A program made the translations under genes and the position numbers. From Ciona savignyi (Eukaryota; Chordata; Ascidiacea; Phlebobranchia; Cionidae), in NCBI GenBank assembly GCA_000149265.1, contig CH003018.1, positions 661,789-725,788 on the forward strand: DNA of 64,000 nucleotides. Direction: 5' to 3'. The notes beneath the pieces were generated by a model. The model did no database searches. It was not told where the DNA came from and saw only the letters and a program-made list of their open reading frames with translations. The first letter of the stretch is position 1, and each line of letters opens with the position of its first letter. This document shows, one piece after another, positions 35,994 through 45,700 of the stretch.

Positions 35994-36011
35994 TATCTGA
36001 GCTACACCCCC
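35939..36011 (-). tRNA. tRNA-Ala (AGC), D-loop variant
   Basis: One D-loop base in the A box is changed; the stems are intact. Long spacer follows. Confidence 0.82.
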
Positions 36012-36530
36012 GATTGTTTTTTACATTCGTCTTTAACATATTGGCGGCAGTTTTGTAGAGGAAATACCATTTAGTTTTCGTTTAAGGAATCCTAATTAAA
36101 TTCCGTTAAGAAATCGCTGAAACGAAGACCGACGAGGTTCTTGTAATCATTGTAAAAGCATTTTTAAAAAAAACATCAACTAAATTTATTATAATATGGA
36201 ACTTTAAATTGTCTGAATATCTGGTTTAATATGTATAGCATTTGTTGTTCTCTTACATAATAGTATTAAATTTGCGAGGAGATAATATCACATATATAGT
36301 ATTCGGTCTTTAGATACCACTGCACACATCGGAAAAGACTACATTCTACCAAATACCACTAATTCCAGCTATAGAGAAACTTTAATTCTTTTGAATAAAA
36401 ACTTTTAACAATGCCGTATGCTAAAGGTAAGTTTTAAAATATTTAACATCATACGTCTATTTAATGTAACATGAGAAGGGAAATACCGGTTTATAAAGAT
36501 GCAGTATTTTGCAAAAAGTAAAAGAAAATT

Positions 36531-36603
36531 TGGAGGTGCCGGGTATCGATCCCGGTACCTCTCGCATGCTAAGCGCGCGCTCTACCATCTGAGCTACACC
36601 GCC
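36531..36603 (-). tRNA. tRNA-Ala (AGC), acceptor and anticodon-stem variant
   Basis: One acceptor base on the 5' strand (C instead of G at position 3, the G3:U70 identity position) and one anticodon-stem base are changed. AlaRS recognition would be impaired. Confidence 0.65.
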
Positions 36604-36838
36604 GATTGTTTTTTACATTCGTCTTTAATATATTGGCGTCAGTTTTGTAGAGGAAATACCATTTAGTTTTCGTTTATGGAATCCTAATTAAAATCCGTTA
36701 AGAAATCGTTGAAAGGAAGACCGACGAGATTCTTGTAATCATTGTAAAATTAAACACCATGCGTCTATTAAATGTAACATAAGAAGGGAAATACCGGTTT
36801 ATAAAGATGCAGTATTTTGCAAAAAGTAAAAGAAAATT

Positions 36839-36911
36839 TTGAGGTGCCGGGTATCGATTCCGGTACCTCTCGCATGCTAAGCGCGCGCTCTACCATCTGA
36901 GCTACACCCCC
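36839..36911 (-). tRNA. tRNA-Ala (AGC), weakened copy
   Basis: C72, the B-box G53 and one anticodon-stem base are changed. Folding and transcription are doubtful. Confidence 0.6.
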
Positions 36912-37145
36912 GATTGTTTTTTACATTCGTCTTTAATGTATAGGCGTCAGTTTTGTAGAGGAAATACCATTTAGTTTTCGTTTATGGAATCCTAATTAAA
37001 ATCCGTTAAGAAATCGTTGAAAGGAAGACCGACGAGGTTTTTGTAATCATTGTAAAATTAAACATCATGCGTCTTTTAAATGTAACATGCCAAGGGAAAT
37101 ACCGGTATATAAAGATGCAGTATTTTGGAATATTAAAAGAAAATT

Positions 37146-37229
37146 TGGAGGTGCCGGGTATCGATCCCGGTACCTCGCGCATGCTAAGCGCGCGTAGCGC
37201 CCGCGCTCTACCATCTGAGCTACACCCCC
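37146..37229 (-). pseudogene. tRNA-Ala copy with 11-nt insertion
   Basis: Eleven extra bases lie between the D stem and the anticodon stem, not at the usual intron site 3' of the anticodon. The rest is consensus. This is the rightmost array copy. Confidence 0.7.
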
Positions 37230-37323
37230 GACTGCTTTTATACAATCGTCTTCAATATGTAGACGGCAGTTTTGTAGAGGAAATACCACTTAGTTTTCGC
37301 TTATGGAATCCTAATTAAAAAAA

Positions 37324-37359
37324 AAGTTATAGAAGTATCAGGGGATACTTCTATAACTT
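37324..37359. repeat. Perfect 16-bp hairpin at the right array edge
   Basis: AAGTTATAGAAGTATC at 37324-37339 is followed by a 4-base loop (AGGG) and its exact reverse complement at 37344-37359. It lies immediately after the last array homology, inside an A-rich stretch. Confidence 0.85.
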
Positions 37360-39197
37360 GAAAAAACCGGCCCCATTTTGATCAGATTTGCTGGAAATTA
37401 TTGCGTTGGCGACTGCTTTACCACTTTAAAGATTTGCTCGTAAATCATGATTGTTACAGGCTTGCCATATTGACCCGTTATCTATAAAATCGGCTCATAA
37501 CTTTAAGAATTATTGGATAACATGACCCAGATATGTAAAAACAGAAATTTATGTACTAACTCTCGGGAATTCCCCGAAGCCGTGAAAAACTAAATCGGGC
37601 GGTTTAGGAATTAAGCTTCTTTTTACTATGGTGCTTGACAAGATGATTTATTTATGTGGTGAAATTTTCATAAATCTAACACGAATAGGCTACTATTTTT
37701 TTAACCGCACATGGAAAATAAATTTGGTTTGGTAACTATGGGACCCCTGCGTTTATGCTTGCAGAAACAAAATATTGCAGTCGGGTTAAAACCTTTTGGA
37801 ATTTTAAATAGCATACACCTGACGTGCACATATCTGACATTAAGATATATTGTATAATGAACATGTATAACATAATCGGTTTGTTACCTCAAGGAGCCAT
37901 GCATTTCTGCTTGCAGAAACAAACTACATACTCGGTGTATAACATGCACCAAATATGGTCAGTGACCCTGTGTGCATAAACATATAACATACAAATTTTG
38001 TTTAAGGAATAGTGGTGGTTAAACACGTGGTTGACACTATCTAATTAAAACATATGTTTAAGTACATTATTCCAGTTTTCCCAATGAATTTTCCCAAAAT
38101 AGATTAACATTATTCCAAAATATTTAGATAGAGAATCAGAATACAAACATAAATGATGCGTACTCCCCGTACATATCTTTATCCCCTTACCGGGAAATCC
38201 CCACGAATTTTTTTTATTGAAACTAGTAATTAATCCCATTTGCGATCCATTTAAAAACGCAGTACATGTTCAATTGAGTTAAATCTACTAGATATGTTAG
38301 ATTTTGATCTGAAGGTGCAAATTTTTAGTAGTTCGCTCAAGGAGATTTCCCGATACACTCAAAAACTACGCCTTTTTCGATTTTTCGGCTCCAATTTTTT
38401 TAATTTAAACAGCCAATATATAGGGACTGGTAAATAGTATTTACTTTAGAAATTGAACAAACATTTTAGAAATAAATTATATCAGGGAAATCAATTTAAA
38501 CAAATTATGCGACACCCAATACCCATTTCTAGCCTTAATTAGAAAATATTGTATATTCAATTTGGATTGGTAACTCGGAAATCCATAAGTTTCTTTCTAG
38601 TTGCCGAAAGTTATACCAAAAGTGAATATATAACCAGGGAACTGGTGGTTTGTGCATGAAGAAACATATACCGTATATTCAAGATGGGTTTCAAAAATAG
38701 CGGTGGCTAACACGTGACACTCTCTAGTTTCATTCGGCGGGCCACACAAAAAGAAAGGAAACTGCTCACTAAAACTATTGAAACTATTTTAACCCAGCCC
38801 TATACACCAATCTTGATGCCGGAAATAACCGCACTTCCAACCCCATGTTTAACACTAATGCCCTATTCTTCATTTAGGTTTACAGTTTCCCTCCTTTTAG
38901 TTTTTCCCTATGCCTCTTATCAAACGTTCCTTTTTCACATTGGAACGAAGCGTTTCTTCAGCACGTGAGTTTTCGAAGTATCGTATATAAGTTTGAGTTG
39001 TTTTTCGTCAATATACCATGATGCCACGTAACCTGATATTAAAAGCAAACACAAAACCAGTCCAAACCAATACCACACCTATAAAACAAACACACCGCCT
39101 TCGGATCTGTCTGTGTGCGTCTTTCTCATATTAAACTTTCATGCGACGCTGCGCGTGGAAAACCTTGTCGATGTCAGTGTTTTTGTTTTAGCTTACA
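37360..39197. other. Gene-poor region with dispersed repeats
   Basis: No convincing coding exon. Motifs such as GCTTGCAGAAACAAA and AACACGTGGTTGACACT recur at about 37755, 37908, 38020 and 38700 and again near 62055, so this is mostly repeat-derived. About 38746-38905 resembles the inverted-repeat element at 58279-58457. Confidence 0.5.
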
Positions 39198-39239
39198 ATG
39201 TACTTGTGTTTTACAGTGAGGATTATTTTTATTAAAACT

Positions 39240-40465
39240 ATGAAATATATATTAGTGGCAATTTTATTTGCCATCGTTGCTGATGTTTCAGCAGTGCAAC
39301 ATGAAGTTATTGAAAAATTAGCTCAACGAACAATGGAGGAAATATCAAGGCAAACCAACGAAAACATGGATTTCGTGCAACTAGTCTCATTTAACAAAAA
39401 GGTAAGTTTTTAAGTAATCGTAATATTTGTAAACGTGTTAATGCTAGAAATGTTGATCTTATACTAAAACGTATTATGTAAATTCAATATTTAAGTGTAT
39501 TATGCGGTGTTTTATCAGGCCTATTTTTTAGCATCAACAGCCCGCGTATTATTATCCATTCATTTTAAAGAGCATGCAATTTAACATGTTTAACCGATAT
39601 CATATCATATTATAAGTCAGAGTTAATCGTTTTATTACAGAGAAACTACAATTCAGTATATGCGGATTGGGCGACACGGCTTTCTTTACGAATGGATGCA
39701 CGTCGGTCAGACGGAGAGCTGGTGGATTGTCAAGCAGATATCGATGTTTTGGACACACGAAATACACTATCTATTAAAAGTTACGGATGCCAGCAACAGC
39801 AAGGAGCATTTCAAAGAAGATCAGGAGAAAGTCCGTGTTCTGCGGAGGAGAGCAATGTCAGTGTAATTTATTGATATGACCATTTTTTTATAATTATACC
39901 ACGTTTAAACATGAGATAAAATATGTTAAGTTTGTTCTGACACTAAAGATTAATAAACATTTGTTTGACATGAAGAGTATTCGCCAAGAAGCACTTCATC
40001 TCATGAACAACGGTGTAGACGAATTAAACGCTGAATTTGGTTCGCTGGGCATGGATGCACCTATGACTGGAAAATACACCAACCCTGTAGTGCAAACATG
40101 TACCAAGGTGGAAACTATAGATGGCGTAGAGTACAAGCTAAAAATGCAAGCATCACAAAACAATCAGGTACTGTAATGTTATATATCTAAAATTAATAAC
40201 TTGATCAATATTAAAATACCTATATTATCATATTGCCTGCCACAGGCGGTTGCAATAGCTCCGATAAATTAAAAGGAGTAGTTTTGACGATTTAACTAAT
40301 TGGTTAAGGTGGTTTGAAAGTAGGCTACTAATAAGTAACTATACTCCGTGATCAATATATTCATGTTAATACTTTTTTTAGAATATGAATTGCGACATCA
40401 CAATGTTAAAAGGAGAGAACGGGAAGTATGACCTTACACAAAACCAGTGCCAAGGAATGAGTTAA
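39240..40465 (+). CDS. Secreted cystatin-like protein, four exons
   Basis: Exons 39240-39401, 39641-39856, 39976-40167 and 40382-40465 join in phase 0 at every junction and give 217 codons plus stop. The first ~18 residues (MKYILVAILFAIVADVSA) are a signal peptide. The rest looks like two short alpha/beta units. The second has a helix-like stretch (EALHLMNNGVDELNAEFG), then VVQTCTKVETIDGVEYKL and two later cysteines, resembling the helix, QxVxG-containing strand and disulphides of cystatin folds. The inhibitory QVVAG loop is not conserved, so protease inhibition cannot be claimed. The exon 2 donor (GTCAGT) and exon 3 acceptor are the weakest junctions. AATAAA near 40548 could be the poly(A) signal. 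An in-frame upstream ATG at 39198 exists, but the start at 39240 gives the cleaner signal peptide. Confidence 0.65.
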
Positions 40466-41672
40466 ATGCTTTTGTTCAACGATGTCAGTTAATTGTAATT
40501 TCAATTTTTAATTTATCTTTTAAACCTGCAATTAAAACGAGTGCTGGAATAAACGCGCACACAAAAACATCACTAGTACAATTTTGTAAATATTTTCGAT
40601 TTATTTTTTATTTCCTGCTAGTTTTATATTATGCTTGTTATGGCAGAGAGGTCTACTACGAGGTGGTGTTTGTGGGACTTATCAGTTGTCCTGATTTGCC
40701 AGGACAAATGTCCCTATATCCGCTAACGTCTATAGCTAGAACAAAGTCTTCTGCATATGTACCTACATAGAACTAAGCTTGACTGACCGCGGATCAACTT
40801 AATAGACAAATTAGCACACTTCAGTATACAGATAAAAGCATGTTCTTTATAAATATGTTAACTTGTAAAAAGTAAGATTTGATTAAAAAAACTTTACAAT
40901 GCAAAGAAATTACGTATGTGACAGACGGTGACTTAAAGTGTCAATAGCGTCATAATGTTAAAACAAAATGATTAAGCTATGTATTTGTCTGCTCATATCC
41001 TACATTGACTAAGAATGTGATGATCACGCTGGTCGCCTGTGTCTTTTGAAGGCCATTTTACAGCCATTGTGTCTACACTAAGGGTTTTATTAGCTAAACA
41101 AATAATATAAAAAAATTCTTATCGTAAAGAAAACACTGTGGTCCGTGGGTGTGCAGACCACGGGTCGCAAAGAACTACGGATGTCGAGTCGGGTGTGGCA
41201 TCGAAAGCAGCCAAGACGCCGTTTTATCTGCACCGGAAGAGACCAGTGAAAAGATTGTACTTATATATAGGCATCTATGGATTAAATTACCCCAAGCTGT
41301 AAAAATGTGTAAAACTTGGTAGAAATATTTCTAGTTTTTGTTTAACTTCTTAAACCACTGCCTCAGTTCAGGTAGGCCTAATGACACCTAAGTCGCAGGG
41401 ATGTAATCGATTCGTTGCAGCAAGTTCAGTTGGAAAGAGGTATGGCGATATGTAGACAACCGAAAATTAGTACATTTAAAACTATATGTAACACAACATG
41501 TGAGATTGCTCCGATAACGGGTGCGAGGTAATTTGGCGATTGGGTGTGTGATTAAGTGCGTTCCTATCATGGTTTCAAACCCATTACTTTCGCTTCCGTT
41601 TTATCGGCCCACCATGCTACTTGTAGCTAGGTACCTAGCCTAACTAAAAAATGTATATAAAATGATACACTT
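40466..41672. other. Intergenic, no gene recognised
   Basis: Short frames at 40447-40770 (plus) and 41388-41570 (minus) have no family features. A short inverted repeat (CCGTGG/CCACGG) lies near 41145-41165. Confidence 0.5.
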
Positions 41673-41964
41673 GGATAGGATATTCATGTTTAACCCCGTG
41701 AATGGGAAAATCAAGGGGGTTAACCGACGGACAATCGTCAGATCACCTCGCGCCCACCGTCGGGTCATCGAAGCTATTGAAGTGTGTTATGTATGATTCA
41801 CACGTTTCTTTAATTTAGTAGAACCCATTAATTCACTGGGTTTGGCAATGTCCGTCAAGTGATTTACCCAAGGGCACTACCATCTAGCTAGCGACCAGGT
41901 TCGAATCTAGGAACCCTTTGGCTGAAAAGCGATCAACTTAACCACTAGACTAATCTGTCGGACA
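41673..41964 (-). mobile_element. Diverged tRNA-derived SINE
   Basis: Same body and tRNA-like head as the array SINEs, with many substitutions and a short GGATA tail at the left. It is an older copy outside the array. Confidence 0.8.
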
Positions 41965-42753
41965 AATACATTTGTAAACAAGTACAAAAATGTTATATGC
42001 TCAAAATAATTTATTGCAAGAAATAAGTAATCTAGTCAAGACATAGCCTAATTTCTATACTAGGCAGAATGTATTGAAGAAAAAACGAAGTATGATCAAA
42101 AAAATCTCCCTAGGAGAACAAATATAAATATCTTTTTACAAAACAAAACGAACAGAGAATAAAGAAAACAAGATCGGCACCTTCAGACAGTAGCACACGC
42201 TGGTCGAGACCTTAACGTGTTCATATTTTGCTCCCACTGTAATCAATCATTCGTTAAGATTCCACTGGGGTTAAAGCGGTATCCATCACCACGACCTCCC
42301 AGTTTTGAATAACTAGCGAACATGTCATAACAGTGTGTTTCATGATTAGAGCACTATTTAAAATGTAACAAACGACACATAGAAAATTAGTTTGGCACAA
42401 TCTCATATCATTTACATAAATACGCACTCAGGGAAAAGACAACTAGGAATGTAACACTTAGCGAGAGGCAAGGTTGTTCACAGTGGCGTGGCAGTGAATG
42501 AAGCAGCTAGCCGCAGCTGGGAAGGGTTTGGTCGCTCATCATTTTGCAACAAGTGAGATGTATCAGGTGAAACTTTAGCATCTGATCAAATAAATTGCAA
42601 ATTGTGAGAAATACAACTAGAAAGTTTTTTTTTAGTTTACTTTTTTTTTGTTTCCACAGTGAAAACACGAAGCAGGTTTATTGATAAAAATTTGGAAACG
42701 GGAAAAAAACGGCAAAACGACAGTCGTTAGAACACGTCTAAAAAAGCAATAAA
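41965..42753. other. Region downstream of MARF1, terminal exon or 3' UTR not resolved
   Basis: Contains T- and A-rich runs. The terminal coding exon of the minus-strand MARF1 gene should lie here or within the read-through just right of it, but no unique acceptor could be chosen. Confidence 0.4.
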
Positions 42754-45700
42754 TTAAAAAAATAAAATAAAAGACCCCAAACTACAATAAAAAGACCCCA
42801 AACTACAACCAAGGAAATCCAACTTACCTTCATCAGTTGATAGAAACGAATCTGGTGAGGAGTTGGACGAAATAGAGGTCGTTCCGTTTGGAAGTGTAAT
42901 CACACTTACACTAATTCTTCTCCGTGGTGGGTGGCTAATGTTTGGCCCAATACCTGATAAACTGACGCCTCGGTCTTCAGCTGTGGAGCAGTTAAGAGGA
43001 GCAGACGTGTTTTTGTAGTTTGTGATAAATGGATAGATGAATGGACCTTGGATCGAGTTCATGTCAAAACTAAAATGAGGTTTCGGTTTTGCGGCTTCAT
43101 ATTTTGAGCTGTTTGTATAAATCCAGGAGTTGCATGGCTGGTATTCTTTGTACTTTGGCGATGCAGGGTGATGGGTTGAACTTATTAACAAATTCTCTTT
43201 CTCAGTTATATAATGAGAGTTTGGTTTTGAAAGAGCTTTACTTTCAGTGCTCATAACACTTGCTTGCTTTGTATGCTGATTGGAAACAACATCTGATGCA
43301 GGTTTTGTAACATCGGAGCTATCAATCGCCCTTGTCTGCACAAGACCACAAATTAGACAAGCAAGAATCATAAATTGGTAAGAATCAAGTACTTACAGAC
43401 TTCATAACTGATAGGATTTCCTGTAGCGGAGGAGGTTTTACATCGTTATACGATTGAGTATCTGACAGACCATCATTGGCATGATCGACCGAAGAAGTAA
43501 GAGGTCCATCTGAATAATAACACATAGTTGTAATAATAAACAAAACTTTTAAGCGACCTATCATACGTTGCATGTGATTCCGCAATACAATAGTCTTTTT
43601 GATCCCGAATCCTTTAACAACCAATACCATGGAGAGAGCTCGAAGCATTCCCTCACAGGAGCGGAATCCATGATGTTCAGCATCTAATGCTTCACCATGT
43701 TTTGCCTTATAAGCTTGGTTGAACTCCCTGTAAGTTGGAAGTATTTAATGGATTGTTAAAAGTTTAAATACATTACAAATAATACCCAAGAGTCATGGTT
43801 CCATTATGAGCGAGCAAAATCGCACGGATTCTCTTCCCTCGTTGGTATATGGGCTTTAAACTTAGCAAGGTGTTTCCACTGTTTGTTTCGAACTGTAACA
43901 AACATTGGGTCATGAGGTTTCATGCATAGATTTTTTATTTGAAGTTGATACATATGTAAGTATATTATGCACTCGACTATATTGAATACATATTGACCTT
44001 CGCAATCCCCGATAAAGCTTTTTTCACAACATCAGTCAGAGAGAGAAACCCATATTCACATGGCGCGATACATTCATTGTACCTATTGAAATAAATACTA
44101 ATTACCTGGGAAAAGTACATATTTAATCTAAGCCATGCACAACTAACCGATCAATGTATACTTGCTGCAAATGATTAAGATTAACTTGTTCGTTGTTTAA
44201 ATCCAGCATCAAAACAAGAAGTTGGGCGCACAATAGGCGAATTGGTTTTCGCTCGGATTGCTTCACCACTAACTCATTATTTGGTCCTCTGGCAAGCTGA
44301 AGATAAAGGCTTACTATTAAACACAATGTTATTAAAATAATTTACTTTTTAGATGTTCTTAATATGTGTTGTACAAAAACATAACCTATGAATATTTAGA
44401 TGCACAGTTGCTTAAGCATTCAGTCGTAGATGCTTGAGAGAACTTGATTTATTAACAAATTAGTTTCATATTGACCTTAACTGCATGTGAGAGAAGCTTT
44501 ACAACAGACTCAATATCATCACAGTTGTAGTGGCGTGGTACAAGTGGAAAGCTGTACTTGTGTGAATACATTGATTGCAATCTACTGAGTGGGATGCCAA
44601 CTGAGTCATTGCTATCTCCACCTTGCTGGCGTAGCAACCCAACCAGTTGTGAGGTGAGAACCTTCAGCTGCTCTTCATCTGTGAGTTGCAAGTATTTTTC
44701 CGGTACTTCATCAATTACCTAAAAAAAAATCTTTAGGTTGGCAGATAATACTTTACTACTGGTTAACCGAGCGCAAAAAAGCTTTATTGAAAATTAGAAT
44801 GACTGTTATGATATCAGTTTGTAATTTTCATGTCACACAAGCTCCTCATTGTTAGTGGACAGTGACTATAGTTTAACATTTTATACGTAACTAAATAACT
44901 ACATGTTTAAAGTAATTATAAGAAAATTCCCAAAACACAAACTTAAGATTCAACCACCTTGACCACTTGTGGCAGTGACTCAAACAGGTCAAGCAATTTA
45001 CTGAAGCCATAGTTGGATAGTTTGCATTGGCGGCCAAACTGGCGGTGGTAGGCAGGCACGAACTCAGTGAATGACATTCGACACCGGGGGCGCAACCTCA
45101 GTATTTCAAACAATTCATGGGAGAACAGATTGGTTCTTTGGATTTCATCGATTGTCCTTTCTAGATTGGAAATACCATGCTCATTATCATTGGGGATAAG
45201 ATGGGTATGTAATTCTTTTTAAAAGATGGTTATGGTCAGATTTCTAAATACAATCTAAAAATAGAAACAAATTCCTGCATAATAAATACAATAAGCTTTG
45301 CGTGTTCTTTACTGTGGTTGTTTAAAGCCAACAAAAAAACAGCAATTGGCTATAATTTAACAGGCAATTAAGTGTACAGCTAATTTAGTTGAAATATAAA
45401 AGATACAAACCTCTTGTGGGGAGTGACAGCACAATGTTGTCCCCTTCACCAGAAACGCCAATGTTTCCATCCGGAATGTCATCAAGGATATCCGAGAGCA
45501 CGCTTACCCCATAATCTCTTAAATTCCACACACGATCAAAGGTTCTGTAAATTATAAATTAGGAACTACAAAATGTAGCACTACCAGTTATTTTAGATTT
45601 ATATACATACCTATAATACATATCAGGAAGCTGAGCCACAAGAATTGCTCTGTCAGGTGATGCTTTCAAAAGTTTGATCATTTCCTGAGTGAATCTTTTA

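Larger units (their letters stand above)
860..36440 (+). other. Long-spacer segment with first-exon-like ATG and splice donor, about 27 copies
   Basis: Each long spacer contains about 290 bp absent from short spacers. It ends in AACA-ATG-CCG-TAT-GCT-AAA-G followed by GTAAG, i.e. a good start context, five codons (MPYAK) plus one base, then a consensus 5' splice site, on the strand opposite the tRNAs. The ATG (or its equivalent base) lies at about 1115, 1705 (mutated to ATT), 3221, 4425 (donor side mutated to AAAAG), 6222, 7427, 8630, 9835, 11038, 13238, 13828, 15339, 15929, 16823, 18005, 19518, 21342, 23158, 24072, 25585, 26180, 27687, 28849, 30668, 32495, 34021 and 36412. No second exon was found in the window. 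MPxAK resembles the N-terminus of ribosomal protein eS27, but five residues cannot prove it. It may be an amplified promoter/first exon or chance. Confidence 0.35.
385..37320 (-). repeat. Tandem tRNA-Ala(AGC) gene array with higher-order structure
   Basis: The repeated unit holds a 73-nt tRNA read on the minus strand. The cloverleaf is complete: a 7-bp acceptor stem with the G3:U70 pair that AlaRS recognises, D stem GCTC/GAGC, anticodon loop TTAGCAT (anticodon AGC), a 5-nt variable loop, T stem CCGGG/CCCGG with loop ATCGATA, and discriminator A73. The T-loop form with A54 is, from memory, also seen in insect tRNA-Ala. No intron is present. A T-run (AATTTTC) follows each 3' end and can act as a pol III terminator. 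Adjacent copies lie about 307 bp (short spacer) or about 590 bp (long spacer) apart. I count 83 near full-length and 5 truncated copies. Each spacer shares a block containing GGCGGCAGTTTTGTAGAGG upstream of the tRNA. Inserts in the array are four SINEs and one TTAA element. Confidence 0.95.

Noticed and set aside
505..37289. Many 60-90-residue ORFs on both strands with recurring VERALSMREVPGSIPGTS-like or YRSRYLAHAKRALYHLSYT-like text
   Set aside because: These are translations of the tRNA-Ala repeat in sense and antisense frames. They recur only because the DNA repeats and they overlap the tRNA cloverleaf exactly.
385..37320. CRISPR-like regular repeat array
   Set aside because: Spacers are repeated rather than unique, the unit is 300-590 bp, the repeat is a tRNA gene, and the genome is eukaryotic.
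38714..38968. 84-residue plus-strand ORF
   Set aside because: It overlaps the decayed inverted-repeat element and has no signal, domain or splice context.
40447..40770. 107-residue plus-strand ORF after the cystatin-like gene
   Set aside because: It overlaps the last exon in another frame and then the 3' UTR; hydrophobic stretches come from T-rich sequence.
43385..43648. Continuous frame through 43510-43566 as coding
   Set aside because: The segment has a GTATGA donor and TTATTCAG acceptor in matching phase, and its translation ([14 protein letters not shown]) does not fit a LOTUS domain, so it was treated as a 57-bp intron.
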